64,000 bases of DNA from Myxococcales bacterium. Lineage in GTDB: Bacteria; Myxococcota_A; Polyangia; Haliangiales; Haliangiaceae. Within the stretch, counting starts at the first letter, position 1. Each line of letters opens with the position of its first letter. The DNA is taken from positions 62,001 to 126,000 of the forward strand of contig JADKKI010000028.1 in NCBI GenBank assembly GCA_016720595.1, in the 5' to 3' direction. The translations under genes and the position numbers were made by a program. Shown in pieces: positions 1 through 8,823 of this stretch. The notes under the pieces were generated by a model. The model was not told the origin of the DNA and did no database searches. It worked only from the letters and a program-made list of their open reading frames with translations.

Positions 1-810
1 GAGGCGGCGCTCAACCTCAAGATCGCGGTCTGGCGGTTCGACGCCCTCGGGATCGAGCCCGAGCTGGTGGCGCGTCTCGAGACGCTGTTCAGGATGGAGC
101 TGGCGCGGCTCTCGAAGGTCCCCCTCCCCACGCGGCGCGACATCGAGCGTGCGGTGACCGTCGACCAGCAGCAGTGCACCGGCGAGGAGAAGTGTCTCGC
201 CGCCGTGGGCAAGAAGCTCGGGGTCGACATCGTGGTCACCGGGACCGTCGGCGCGATGGGCTCGGCCTACGTGCTCAACATCAAGGCCGTGGACTCGGCC
301 ACCGCGAAGCAGGTCCAGCGCATCCAGAGCGATCCGCTCCGCGGCAGCCCGGACGAGCTGATCGAGGGCATGCGCGTCGCCGCGTACAAGTTGCTCGCCC
401 CCGAACAGCTCCACGGGTCGATCCAGGTCCAGACCGACATGGTCGGCGCCGAGGTCCGGCTCGATGACAAGGCGATCGGCAAGACGCCGCTGCCCAACCT
501 CGGCGTGATCGCGAAGCTCCCGCTCGGCAAGCACAAGCTGCGTGTCCAGGCGCCCGGCTACGACCCGTTCGACGACGAGGTCGACGTCCACTTCCAGAAG
601 GTCAGCCAGGTCGGCGTCCGCTTGCTCGTCAGCAAGGACGTGACCGGCACCGGCAAGGTCGCGACGATCATCCGCAAGCCGTTCTACACGCGCACCTGGT
701 TCATCGTCGCCGCAGGCGCGGCAGCGGTCAGCCTCGGCGCCCTGATCGGGTGGCAGATCGGCAAGGTCGATGTGGTGGACTGCGGTACGGGGAGCAACCC
801 CCAGTGCTGA
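1..810 (+). CDS. PEGA-domain protein with C-terminal membrane anchor (5' partial)
   Basis: The reading frame is open from the first base, so the N-terminus (probably a signal peptide) lies outside the window; the GTG at 67 is only the first start-like codon. The first half has the pattern common in secreted myxobacterial proteins, where a short conserved Cys pair (QCTGEEKC) precedes LGVDIVVTGTVG, a fold that usually senses or sorts named targets. It is followed by a PEGA domain (about 70 residues, GSIQVQTDMVGAEVRLDD and KLPLGKHKLRVQAPGY), thought to mediate surface-layer or peptide contacts. A hydrophobic segment (WFIVAAGAAAVSLGALIGW) near the C-terminus anchors it. The stop overlaps the start of a paralogous gene, so the two are probably one operon. 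Exact function unknown. Confidence 0.75.
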   Translation, partial: EAALNLKIAVWRFDALGIEPELVARLETLFRMELARLSKVPLPTRRDIERAVTVDQQQCTGEEKCLAAVGKKLGVDIVVTGTVGAMGSAYVLNIKAVDSATAKQVQRIQSDPLRGSPDELIEGMRVAAYKLLAPEQLHGSIQVQTDMVGAEVRLDDKAIGKTPLPNLGVIAKLPLGKHKLRVQAPGYDPFDDEVDVHFQKVSQVGVRLLVSKDVTGTGKVATIIRKPFYTRTWFIVAAGAAAVSLGALIGWQIGKVDVVDCGTGSNPQC

Positions 811-1679
811 ACCGCAGCGTCGTCGTGCTCGCGCTCCTCGCGAGCTCTGCCGCGTACGCGGATCGCGTCGTGGCGCTGGCGCCCCTGTCCACCCTCGGCA
901 CCGAGGACACCTCGGCGTCGACCAAGAAGCTCACCGGTCAGATCGAGGTCGCGCTCGCCGCACTCCCTGGGACCAAGGTCGTGACCACCGCACAGGTCGT
1001 CGCGGCGATCACCAAGGCCAAGAAGCCGGCGCTCAAGCTGTGTGAGCGCGACCCCGCGTGCCTGGCGGAGCTCGGGAAGCTGGTCGGTGCCACGGTCGTG
1101 ATCGACGGCGAGGTCGGCGGCCTCGGAGAGTCCAAGGTGGTCTATCTCGGAGCCACCGATGTGGCCAGCGGCAAGGAGATGCGCTCCACCACGCTGCAGG
1201 TCGGCGCTCAGGACGATGGCGGCGGCCCCAGCGGTGCCGCGGTCCGGCTGCTCGAGCCCGATCGCTATCGCGGCGTACTCCGCTTCGCGATCGATGCCGG
1301 CGGGGCGACGATCTACGTCAACGGCAGCAAGGTCGCCCTCGGACCCAAGAGCGAGATCGCACTTCCGGTGGGCACCCAGGCGGTCCGCGTCACGCACCCG
1401 GAGTACCGGGACTTCGTGAAGTTCATCGACGTCTCGTACGGCAAGACCACCGAGGTCGCCGTGGGGATGACCCAGTACCCGATCATCCAGCACGATCTCC
1501 AGGGCAAGCCGATCAACAGCGATCGGATCACCTACATCGATCCGCCGTGGTATCGGCGCCCGATCGCGGTCGGCGTCGGGGCCACCGTGCTGCTGGTCGC
1601 CACCGCGATCATCGTGGGCAACATCGTCCACACGTTCCCCAGCGGAGAGTGTCGGCGCGTCGGCGGCGGAGCGTGTTAG
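804..1679 (+). CDS. Secreted PEGA-like protein with C-terminal membrane segment
   Basis: The chosen GTG at 804 overlaps the upstream stop by 7 bp, follows a purine-rich GGGGAGC, and gives a clean signal peptide (NRSVVVLALLASSAAYA); an earlier in-frame GTG at 750 would put Arg-rich nonsense before it. The 291-residue product repeats the architecture of the upstream gene: a variable-name/TolB-like region with the Cys pair CERDPAC and LGKLVGATVVIDGEVGGLG, a PEGA-like beta domain (GGATIYVNGSKVALG, LPVGTQAVRVTHPEY), and one transmembrane helix near residues 255-280 followed by a short Cys-containing tail. The two genes look like a diverged tandem duplication. Envelope-located; function unknown. 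Confidence 0.75.
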   Translation: MLNRSVVVLALLASSAAYADRVVALAPLSTLGTEDTSASTKKLTGQIEVALAALPGTKVVTTAQVVAAITKAKKPALKLCERDPACLAELGKLVGATVVIDGEVGGLGESKVVYLGATDVASGKEMRSTTLQVGAQDDGGGPSGAAVRLLEPDRYRGVLRFAIDAGGATIYVNGSKVALGPKSEIALPVGTQAVRVTHPEYRDFVKFIDVSYGKTTEVAVGMTQYPIIQHDLQGKPINSDRITYIDPPWYRRPIAVGVGATVLLVATAIIVGNIVHTFPSGECRRVGGGAC

Positions 1680-1683
1680 CTGC

Positions 1684-2595
1684 TCAGCGAACGACGTTCC
1701 ACAGCTGGTTGATCTTCTTGTTCGCTCCACCGAAGTCCTGATCGCCGTACTTCTGGAGCACGTCCTTCAGGCCCTCGGTGAGCTGGGTCTGCGTGGCCTC
1801 GTCGACCTTCGCGCCCTTGACCCGGTTCTGCAGGCGCTGGACCTTGGCGCCGATGAAGCCGCGATTGACCTGGATCGCGTCGATGGTCTGGACCAGCTGG
1901 CTCGCGAGGATGAAGCCGCGGGTCCAGTCGCTCTCACCAAGTGCCTTGGTGACCTCGCCTTCGAGGTTTGACTGCGCTCCGAGATCGGCGTTCATGAGGC
2001 CCTTCTTCGCCATCGCGGCCTTCGCACGACCGACCAGCGCATCGACCTCCTTGCGCGAGTAATTGCCGCTCTTGGGGGGCGCGACCTGCTGGATGATCAT
2101 CGGCTGGCCGCCGGTGTTGCAGCCTTCCTTCCAGCGATCCGCGCTCGCGCCCTCGGCCGCGAGCACATCCCTCATCTTCTGGAACGCCTCTTTCTCTCGG
2201 ATGGCGACCTCGGCCTCGCGCTTGGCCACCGCAGCCTCGCGCGCCGCGATGCCACCTGCTGCGTCCAGCTTGCTCGACAGCGCCGACAGCTCGCTCGAGG
2301 TGTTGGACAGGTTGGTGTCCTGCTGCGCGATCTGGCTGTCGATGTCGGCCTTCTTCTTCTCGAGATCCTTGGTGTCGCCGCCGCTGGCCTCGGCCTTCTT
2401 GATCTCGTCGCCGAGCTGCGACGACTCGGTCTGCAGCTTCTGTTTCTGTGCGAGCAGCGCATCGCGCCTGGCGACCAGCTCCTGCTGCGCCTTGACGGCG
2501 GCAGGATCAGGTGCGGCCTGGGCTTCGCCCTTGCTCTTGCAGCTTGTGGTGCCCAAGACCAGGCACAGAAGAACCAGGATCCCCGCGGTCCGCAT
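1684..2595 (-). CDS. Coiled-coil lipoprotein of unknown function
   Basis: 303 residues. The N-terminus is a short hydrophobic signal ending in GTTSC, a plausible but loose lipobox. It is followed by about 110 residues of heptad-rich, Lys/Glu/Gln-rich sequence (DALLAQKQKLQTESSQLGD, LEKKKADIDSQIAQQDTNL) typical of a long coiled coil, and then by a helical C-terminal domain containing a single conserved-looking CNTGGQP. No enzyme motif is visible. The gene is convergent with the PEGA pair (4 bp between stops) and divergent from the glutathione transferase gene across only 28 bp. Probably a periplasmic structural or tethering lipoprotein; this is inference. Confidence 0.7.
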   Translation of the reverse strand: MRTAGILVLLCLVLGTTSCKSKGEAQAAPDPAAVKAQQELVARRDALLAQKQKLQTESSQLGDEIKKAEASGGDTKDLEKKKADIDSQIAQQDTNLSNTSSELSALSSKLDAAGGIAAREAAVAKREAEVAIREKEAFQKMRDVLAAEGASADRWKEGCNTGGQPMIIQQVAPPKSGNYSRKEVDALVGRAKAAMAKKGLMNADLGAQSNLEGEVTKALGESDWTRGFILASQLVQTIDAIQVNRGFIGAKVQRLQNRVKGAKVDEATQTQLTEGLKDVLQKYGDQDFGGANKKINQLWNVVR

Positions 2596-2623
2596 ACGCG
2601 CTATTTTACACTAGAGTTCGGTC
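2596..2623. promoter_or_regulatory. 28-bp divergent spacer with AT-rich core
   Basis: The only gap between two divergently transcribed genes. It holds TATTTTACACTAG, strikingly AT-rich for this DNA and resembling a -10 element on either strand. Any -35 elements would have to lie inside the opposing coding regions. No experimental support. Confidence 0.35.
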
Positions 2624-3235
2624 ATGCTGCTCTACCACGACCCCCGCGCCCCCAACCCACGTCGGGTTCGGGTGTTCCTGGCCGAGAAGGGTGTGGCCTA
2701 CGACACGATCGAGGTCCTGATCGCCGACAAGGCGCACCAGACCCCGGAGTTCCGCAAGAAGAACCCGATCGCTCTGCTCCCCGTCCTGGAGCTCGCGGAC
2801 GGGCGGGTGCTTCGCGAGTCGATGGCCATCTGCCGTTACATCGAGGAGACCCAGCCTGGGCCGAACCTGTTCGGCGAGGATCCGTGGGAGCGCGCCCAGA
2901 TCGAGATGTGGAACCGCCACGCGGAGCTCGAGTTGCTGTGGCCGATCTCCCAGGTGTTTCGCAACACCAGCAAGTTCTACGAGGGGCGGATCAAGCAGTG
3001 CCCCGATTTCGGCCAGCAGATGCGCGAACACGTCACCGAGCGGCTCGCGTGGCTCGAGGGCGAGCTCGGCAAGCGCTCGTTCATGGCCGGTGACCGCTAC
3101 ACCGTCGCCGACATCACCGCGCTGTGCGCGATCGACTTCGGCAAGCCCTCGCAGATCCGGCTCAGCGCCGAGCTGCACCCGAACCTCACCGCCTGGTACA
3201 GCCGCGTGGCCGAGCGGCCGAGCGCGAAGGCTTAG
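2624..3235 (+). CDS. Glutathione S-transferase family protein
   Basis: A 203-residue protein of normal GST length. The N-terminal thioredoxin-like domain starts MLLYHDPRAPNPRRVRVFLAEKG and contains the cis-Pro region NPIALLPVLEL and the glutathione gamma-Glu-binding ES pair in LRESMAICRYIEE. The all-helical C-terminal domain carries the hydrophobic capping motif FMAGDRYTVADITALCAIDF. The Cys/Tyr positions typical of well-studied classes are replaced by Pro-Asn at the N-terminus, so the substrate cannot be assigned. Likely a cytosolic detoxification or redox enzyme. It converges with the pyrophosphatase gene, the two overlapping by 4 bp at their stops. Confidence 0.9.
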   Translation: MLLYHDPRAPNPRRVRVFLAEKGVAYDTIEVLIADKAHQTPEFRKKNPIALLPVLELADGRVLRESMAICRYIEETQPGPNLFGEDPWERAQIEMWNRHAELELLWPISQVFRNTSKFYEGRIKQCPDFGQQMREHVTERLAWLEGELGKRSFMAGDRYTVADITALCAIDFGKPSQIRLSAELHPNLTAWYSRVAERPSAKA

Positions 3236-3768
3236 CGACCCTCGCCGCGATCGTACGCGTCGCGCGAGGCCTGGATCACCTTGAGCGCCTCGTCGCGCCC
3301 GTACATCGCTCCGACGTCGACCTGATCGCCCTTCCCCTCGAGGACCTTGTAGTCCCGGAAGAACCGATCGAGCTCGCGCACGATGTGCGGCGGGAGCTCC
3401 TCGACCGAGGTGTAATGGGCATACGCCGGATCGTCGATGCAGACGGCGACGATCTTGTCGTCGCCTCCGTGCTCGTCGACCATCCGCAGCCCGCCGAGTG
3501 GACGCGCGCGGACGATCGTCAGCGGCTCCACCGGCTCCTGCATGAGCACGAGGATGTCGAGCGGGTCACCATCGTCGGCGTGGGTGCGCGGGATGAAGCC
3601 GTAGTTCACCGGGTAGTGGACCGCGGAGTAGAGAACGCGATCGAGCCGCAGGAGGCCGGTGGGCTTGTCGACCTCGTACTTGAGGTGCGAGCCCCGCGGG
3701 ATCTCGACCACCGAGGGAACGAACGCCGCGATGTCGGACGGGACCTCGATGTCGTGGACGGGGTGCAC
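3232..3768 (-). CDS. ppa: Inorganic pyrophosphatase (family I)
   Basis: Hydrolyses pyrophosphate to phosphate in the cytosol, pulling biosynthetic reactions forward. The 178 residues match the soluble Mg-dependent family. EIPRGSHLKYEVDK carries the substrate-binding Glu/Lys pair, VHYPVNYGFIPRT the conserved Tyr, and DDGDPLDILVL is the signature metal-binding Asp cluster; further ligands lie in DDKIVAVCIDD, and KVLEGKGDQVDVG is the usual late Lys-rich loop. It lies 12 bp downstream of the RlmN-type gene, probably co-transcribed. Confidence 0.95.
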   Translation of the reverse strand: MHPVHDIEVPSDIAAFVPSVVEIPRGSHLKYEVDKPTGLLRLDRVLYSAVHYPVNYGFIPRTHADDGDPLDILVLMQEPVEPLTIVRARPLGGLRMVDEHGGDDKIVAVCIDDPAYAHYTSVEELPPHIVRELDRFFRDYKVLEGKGDQVDVGAMYGRDEALKVIQASRDAYDRGEGR

Positions 3769-3780
3769 CGCCGGACCGTA

Positions 3781-4809
3781 CTACACGCGGGCCGCGAGCT
3801 GGCCACACGCGGCGGCCACGTCCGAGCCACCCGAGTAGCGACGGTGGCTGGCCAGGCCGGCGGCACCGAGCACGTCGCGGAACGCCGGCATGCGGGTCGA
3901 GCGGGTGAACGGATCGTCGCCACCGATCGCGTTGTAGTCGAGCAGCGAGATCCGCGGCCGCCGCCCCGTGGCCGCGGTGAACGCCTGGCTGCGTGCCGCG
4001 AGTGCGCGGGCATCATCATCGCTGTCGTTGACGCCCCCGAGCAGCGTCACCGCCCACATCGGCGACAGGTTGGTGAGCCGCGCGTGATCGGCGGCGGCGG
4101 CGAGCACGTCCTCGAGATCGTGGCGCTCCGCGATCGGCATCACGCGCTTGCGATGGGCCGCGATCGCGCTCGAGATCGAGATCCCGAGCCGCACGTTCGG
4201 CGCCTCGGCCGCCAGCCGGCGGATCCCGTTCGGGAGGCCCGCGGTGCACACGGTGATCGCGCGCGCATCGATGCCGAGCGCGCACGGCTCGGCCATCACG
4301 GCGATCGCCTCGAGCACGTGATCGAGGTTCGCGAGCGGCTCCCCCATGCCCTGGAACACGGCGCCGTGGACGCGCCCGCGTGGCAGCCGCGCGCGGACGA
4401 TGCGGACCTGCTCGACGATCTCCCAGGTGGCGAGGTTGCGCTGAAGGCCGAGCCGGCCGGTGGCGCAGAACGCGCAGGCCAGCGCGCAGCCGACCTGCGA
4501 GCTGACGCACACCGTGAACCGATCCGGATGCTCGAGCGGGATCCGGACGCACTCGAACCGCGCGCCCGCGCTGTCGAGCGCGTACTTCACGAACGGATCG
4601 AGCTCGCTCGCGACCTCGTCCACGATCTCCAGCGTCGGCATGGAACCGGCGTCACGGATCGCCTCTGCCGCGGTGCGTCGGATCGCGCCATTCGCGGTCA
4701 CGGTCTCGCCGCGGTGGACCGCTGCGATCGCCTTGCGGGCCTCTGCCAGCGTCACGCCTGACACGCTCGCCACGAGCTGTGCGGGAGTCACGGCCTGGAG
4801 CGCGAGCAT
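3781..4809 (-). CDS. rlmN: RlmN-type radical SAM rRNA/tRNA methyltransferase
   Basis: A 342-residue radical SAM protein. The 4Fe-4S Cys cluster is C-x3-C-x2-C within SSQVGCALACAFCATGRLG, followed by FQGMGEPLANLDHV, and the C-terminal GSDVAAACGQLAARV holds the second catalytic Cys. These motifs define the RlmN/Cfr group, which methylate C2 of A2503 in 23S rRNA and A37 of some tRNAs. The N-terminal region (LDPFVKYALDSAGARFECVRIPLE) is somewhat divergent and short compared with the E. coli enzyme (about 384 residues), so a paralogue with altered target is possible. Starts with ATG; followed by ppa. Confidence 0.85.
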   Translation of the reverse strand: MLALQAVTPAQLVASVSGVTLAEARKAIAAVHRGETVTANGAIRRTAAEAIRDAGSMPTLEIVDEVASELDPFVKYALDSAGARFECVRIPLEHPDRFTVCVSSQVGCALACAFCATGRLGLQRNLATWEIVEQVRIVRARLPRGRVHGAVFQGMGEPLANLDHVLEAIAVMAEPCALGIDARAITVCTAGLPNGIRRLAAEAPNVRLGISISSAIAAHRKRVMPIAERHDLEDVLAAAADHARLTNLSPMWAVTLLGGVNDSDDDARALAARSQAFTAATGRRPRISLLDYNAIGGDDPFTRSTRMPAFRDVLGAAGLASHRRYSGGSDVAAACGQLAARV

Positions 4810-4883
4810 CGCTTCCTATACCGCGAGATGTAGGCGGAGAGATGTGGGCTTTGCCCCCGACCACTCTCACGGTACGCTGAGCT

Positions 4884-6305
4884 GTGGCGTACCCCGAGGT
4901 GATTCGCGTCTTTGCGACCTCCCAGGACCCCGACTTCGACGGTCCGTGGCAAGCCCGGAACCCCTCGAACTCGACCGGGTCTGCGGTGGTCATCGGCAAG
5001 GGCCTGCTGCTGACGGGCGCCCACGTCGTCGCGAACGCGACGTTCCTGCAGGTCCAGAAGCCGTCCCATCCGGACAAGGCGATCGCCCGGGTCCGGGCGG
5101 TCAGCCACGACTGCGACCTCGCCCTGCTCGAGGTCACCGAGCCACCAGACTTTCTCGCAGACATCGAGCCCGCCGAGCTCGGACCGATGCCCCGCCTCCG
5201 CGACGAGGTGGCCGTGGTCGGCTACCCCGTAGGTGGCGAGGAGATCTCGATCACCGAGGGCGTGGTGTCGCGCATCGAGGTCCAGCGCTACAGCCACTCG
5301 CAGCGTCACCTGCTGGCGGTCACCGTCGACGCGGCGATCAACGCCGGCAACAGCGGCGGCCCGGTGTTCGGCGCCGGCAAGGTGGTCGGCATCGCGTTCC
5401 AGAAGCTGACCGGCGTCGACAACATCGGCGAGATGGTGCCGCCGCCACTGATCCGGGCCTTCCTCGATGGTGTCGCCGCCGGGAAGCGCCCCGAGATCCC
5501 AGCGCTCGGGATCACCACCCAGAACCTCGAGAACCCGCTGCTCCGGCGGCACCTCGGCCTCAACCCGAGTGAGCGCGGCGTGGTGGTCCTCCACGTCGAC
5601 TACGCCGGCTCCGCTGATCAGATCCTGCAGCCGCGCGATGTGATCACCGCGATCGACGGCCTGCCGATCGCGAACAACGGGACGATCCAGTACATCGACC
5701 ACTACCGCACCCGCTACGACGTGGTGCTCGGCCACCGCTACATCGGCGATCGGATCGAGCTCGAGATCAAGCGCGCCGGCATCGCACGCACCGTCGAGCT
5801 CGAGCTCAAGCCGTGGCAGCCGCTGGTTCCGCGCTCGCGGTACGATCAGCCGCCCGCGTTCTTCGTGTACGGCGGGCTGGTGTTCCAGACGTTGACCCGG
5901 GACTACCTGACCACCTGGGACAAGTGGTGGAACAAGGCGCCCAAGGAGTTCCTCAACTACTACTACCTGGGGTTCCGCTCGCCCGAGCAGCACGAGATCG
6001 TCATCCTCACGCAGATCCTCGCCGACGAGATCAACGTCGGCTACGGCCACCTCTACAACGAGGCGGTCGCCAAGCTGAACGGCCACGTGCCGCGTGACAT
6101 GGAGGACTTCGTCGCGCGGCTCTCAGCAGCACGCGGCGTGGTCGAGATCGAGACGACGTCGGGTGGCATCATCATCCTCGACGCCGACGACGCGCGGAAG
6201 GCGACCCAGCGGATCCTCGCGCGCTATCACATCCCGCGCGACCGCACGGCGGGGCTGCCAGGTGCGGCGGGTGCGACCACGCCCCTGCGCGCCGCGCTGC
6301 CGTGA
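4884..6305 (+). CDS. Deg-like serine protease with PDZ domain, no signal peptide
   Basis: 473 residues starting at GTG. A trypsin-fold domain carries the full catalytic triad: His47 in LTGAHVV, Asp78 in HDCDLALLEV and Ser157 in NAGNSGGPVFG. A PDZ domain follows at about 195-315 (GVVVLHVDYAGSADQILQPR, DVITAIDGLPI), then a second PDZ-like or regulatory region (about 320-450). No signal peptide or membrane segment precedes the protease domain, unlike periplasmic DegP/DegQ. This length and double-PDZ layout resembles the plant/cyanobacterial-like Deg2/Deg9 group. Likely a protein-quality-control protease in the cytosol, unless exported by another route. It stands alone between oppositely oriented genes. 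Confidence 0.87.
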   Translation: MAYPEVIRVFATSQDPDFDGPWQARNPSNSTGSAVVIGKGLLLTGAHVVANATFLQVQKPSHPDKAIARVRAVSHDCDLALLEVTEPPDFLADIEPAELGPMPRLRDEVAVVGYPVGGEEISITEGVVSRIEVQRYSHSQRHLLAVTVDAAINAGNSGGPVFGAGKVVGIAFQKLTGVDNIGEMVPPPLIRAFLDGVAAGKRPEIPALGITTQNLENPLLRRHLGLNPSERGVVVLHVDYAGSADQILQPRDVITAIDGLPIANNGTIQYIDHYRTRYDVVLGHRYIGDRIELEIKRAGIARTVELELKPWQPLVPRSRYDQPPAFFVYGGLVFQTLTRDYLTTWDKWWNKAPKEFLNYYYLGFRSPEQHEIVILTQILADEINVGYGHLYNEAVAKLNGHVPRDMEDFVARLSAARGVVEIETTSGGIIILDADDARKATQRILARYHIPRDRTAGLPGAAGATTPLRAALP

Positions 6306-6312
6306 AGCCCGA

Positions 6313-6825
6313 TCAGGTCAGATCGACGAGCAGATCACCCGTGTCGACCGCCTGCCCCGCCACCTTGGTGATCGTGGAGACGGTGCCGCCGCGCTCGGCG
6401 ATCAGCTCGTTCTCCATCTTCATGGCCTCGAGCACGATCACGGCAGAGCCCGGCGCGACCTGATCGCCGACGGCGACGAGCACCTTGACCACCTTGCCGG
6501 CGATCGGCGCGCGGATCTGCTCCCCGCGGGCGGAGCTGCGCGTCCCAGCGGCGCTGGCGAGCCGGCGATGCAGCGCATCCTCCACCGTCAGGAGTGCCTC
6601 GCTGGCGCCGACCGACGCGGCGATGCCGGCGCGCCGGCGATCGAGATCCACCACGAACTGCTGGCCATCGATCAGCAGCGACCAGGTTCCCGGGCGAATC
6701 GCACGCGCATCGACCAGACGCTCGGCCCCATCGATGGTGATCCGGAACCGGCCATCGGGCAGCGGGCCATCGACGGAGACGGTGCGGTCCACGCCCTCGG
6801 CGGTGACGATCAAGTCGCGCTTCAC
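6313..6825 (-). CDS. Biotin/lipoyl attachment protein (biotin carboxyl carrier type)
   Basis: 170 residues. The C-terminal 75 residues form a biotinyl/lipoyl domain: IRAPIAGKVVKVLVAVGDQV, then the biotinylation site VLEAMKMENEL with the target Lys between two Met residues. The N-terminal half (RFRITIDGAERLVDARAI, GTWSLLIDGQQFVVDLDRR) resembles the region before the carrier domain in acyl-CoA/pyruvate carboxylase alpha subunits, so this may be the separate carrier of a propionyl- or acyl-CoA carboxylase. No carboxylase or biotin ligase gene is in view. Converges with the protease gene 7 bp away. Confidence 0.88.
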   Translation of the reverse strand: MKRDLIVTAEGVDRTVSVDGPLPDGRFRITIDGAERLVDARAIRPGTWSLLIDGQQFVVDLDRRRAGIAASVGASEALLTVEDALHRRLASAAGTRSSARGEQIRAPIAGKVVKVLVAVGDQVAPGSAVIVLEAMKMENELIAERGGTVSTITKVAGQAVDTGDLLVDLT

Positions 6826-6893
6826 GGGGGCCGTTTCATACCACGCCGGTGCGTTGCCACCGCTGGGGGAGGCGTGCTATCCGCGGAGAAACC

Positions 6894-8048
6894 GTGCCGT
6901 CTCTCCGACTGGTCGATGTGCTCCTGGAGCGGCGGATCCTGGTCTGCGTCGGCTCGGGTGGTGTCGGCAAGACCACCACGGCGGCCACCTTGGGGCTCGC
7001 CGCCGCCCGGCGCGGCAAGCGGACCCTGGTCCTGACGATCGACCCGGCGCGGCGACTCGCGAACTCGCTCGGGCTCGCGTCGCTGGGTCACGCGGTGCAG
7101 GAGGTCGACCGCGCCCTCGTCCGCAGGGGCGCTCCGAACGCGAACGGCGAGCTGCACGCGATGATGCTCGATCAGAAGCAGGCGTTCGACGAGGTCGTCG
7201 CGAAGCACGCGAAGGACCCGGCGGCCGTGCAACGGATCCTCGCGAACCCGGTGTACGCGCAGATCTCGGGCTCGCTCGCCGGCGCGCAGGAGTACGCCGC
7301 GATGGCGAAGCTGCACGACTTCGATCAGAGCGGCGTCTACGACCTGATCATTGTGGACACGCCGCCCACGGCCCACGCGCTCGATTTTCTCGATGCACCG
7401 CGGAAGCTCAGCGAGGCGATCGACTCGCCCGCGATCGATTGGTTTCGCAAGCTCCAGGGCGAGGGCGGCTCGCGATGGTCGCTGGTCGGCAAGAGCGGTG
7501 CGTTCGTCATCAAGCGCCTCGCGAAGTTCGTGGGCTCGAAGTTCATCGACGATCTCGGCGTGTTCTTCACGGAGTTCAACGACATCCTCGGCGGGTTCCG
7601 CCAACGCGCAGAGGAGACCTTCGCGCTGCTCCGCCAGCCCCGCGTCGGGTTCCTCCTGGTGGCGAGCCCCGAGCCGATGGCGGTGCGCGAGGCCCTCGCG
7701 TTCCACGAGCGCCTGAAGTCGGCCGGCATGCCGTTCGTCGGGTTCGTGGTCAACAAGGTCCACCCGACCCGGCCGATGGCGAAGCCAAGGACCGTCGAGC
7801 CCGCGCTCGCATCGCAGCCTTCGATCGTCGCCCTCGGCCTCTCGGGCACCACGCGGACGATGGCGGCCGAGGCCCTGATCGCTGCACACGCAGAGCTCGA
7901 GACCCTCGCGGCTGCCGACCAGGAAGCGGTGGCCAGGCTCCGCGCGGCGGGTGGCACGGAGGCGTCGTTCGTCGAGGTCCCGCTCCAGCGCGACGATGTC
8001 CATGACGTCGATCGCCTGGTCGCGCTCGAGCACTTCCTGCTCGCTTGA
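6894..8048 (+). CDS. ArsA/GET3-family ATPase
   Basis: The GTG at 6894 is preferred (GGAGA 7 bp upstream; the protein begins PSLRLVDVLLERRILVCVG); an earlier GTG at 6849 adds only basic low-complexity sequence. The 384-residue product has a deviant Walker A (GSGGVGKTTTAATLG), LTIDPARRLANSLGL, and the switch II motif VDTPPTAHALDFLDAP, as in anion-pump and tail-anchored-protein-targeting ATPases. There is only one nucleotide-binding domain, so it would work as a homodimer or with a partner elsewhere. No arsenic gene is nearby, so a membrane-protein targeting or uncharacterised role is more likely than arsenite export. Confidence 0.88.
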   Translation: MPSLRLVDVLLERRILVCVGSGGVGKTTTAATLGLAAARRGKRTLVLTIDPARRLANSLGLASLGHAVQEVDRALVRRGAPNANGELHAMMLDQKQAFDEVVAKHAKDPAAVQRILANPVYAQISGSLAGAQEYAAMAKLHDFDQSGVYDLIIVDTPPTAHALDFLDAPRKLSEAIDSPAIDWFRKLQGEGGSRWSLVGKSGAFVIKRLAKFVGSKFIDDLGVFFTEFNDILGGFRQRAEETFALLRQPRVGFLLVASPEPMAVREALAFHERLKSAGMPFVGFVVNKVHPTRPMAKPRTVEPALASQPSIVALGLSGTTRTMAAEALIAAHAELETLAAADQEAVARLRAAGGTEASFVEVPLQRDDVHDVDRLVALEHFLLA

Positions 8049-8126
8049 CGCACATCCACCGATAGTCGGCGCTTCGCCTGCGTGCGGAAAACCTGCACTT
8101 GCTGGACGGCCGCCAGTGGGGAGACA

Positions 8127-8762
8127 ATGCGTCGGATGTGGCGAGGATGCTTTGTGGTGACAGTGGGGCTGAGCATGGCGCTCGGCGGCTGCCGGATGGG
8201 CTTCGACGATCAGACGGCGGTCGCCATGGGGCGCGACTGCGGTGTGGTGAACCAGCTCGGATCGCTGGGTGCGCTGACGATGCCGAGCGTGAAGGTCATG
8301 GACGAGACGATCATGACGGGCAAGATCGTCCAGCTCAGCGGGACGATCGACAGCGAGCTCTCGGTACGCGTACAGCTGTGGGACGGCTACGGTGCGTTCG
8401 CCGGTGGGAAGGCGCATGCGGGCAGCTTCGTGCTCGAAGGCGCGGACACCTCGACCGCCACCTGTGGCGTCTGCGTCTACCTCAACCGACGCACCGGCTC
8501 GCAGAGCTCGAGCACCACGACGTTGATCGGCGTGACGGGCGAGGTCGTGATCGAGGCCCTTGGCGCGATCGGCTCCGACGTGGCGGTCGCGCTCGTGGGC
8601 GTCGAGCTCGCGGAGGTCGATCCGAGCGCGGAGGCGCTGATCGACGATGGCTGTCGCTCGTCGATCGATGACGCGCGGCTCGCCGGGACGTCGCGCTCGG
8701 AGACCGACGGGGTCTCTCGAGGCGGACACGGCGGCGACGGGGCGGGCAGCGGCAGCGACTAG
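8127..8762 (+). CDS. Small lipoprotein of unknown function
   Basis: The ATG at 8127 lies after GTGGGGAGA and gives a signal peptide ending ALGGC, a good lipobox; the in-frame codon at 8082 would bury it. The 211-residue mature protein is mostly beta-rich (VKVMDETIMTGKIVQLSGTI, LSVRVQLWDGYGAFAGG) with four further Cys residues, suggesting a disulphide-stabilised envelope fold, and has a Gly/Ser/Asp-rich tail. I recognise no family. It converges with the metalloprotease gene. Confidence 0.6.
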   Translation: MRRMWRGCFVVTVGLSMALGGCRMGFDDQTAVAMGRDCGVVNQLGSLGALTMPSVKVMDETIMTGKIVQLSGTIDSELSVRVQLWDGYGAFAGGKAHAGSFVLEGADTSTATCGVCVYLNRRTGSQSSSTTTLIGVTGEVVIEALGAIGSDVAVALVGVELAEVDPSAEALIDDGCRSSIDDARLAGTSRSETDGVSRGGHGGDGAGSGSD

Positions 8763-8823
8763 GCAACGGATCGAGGAGCGGCGATCGAACGACGGATGTT
8801 CGCCGGATCGAGCGCTGGCCCTG

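Noticed and set aside
6894..8048. Arsenite efflux operon
   Set aside because: Only the ArsA-type ATPase is present and no ArsB, ArsC or ArsR gene is near.
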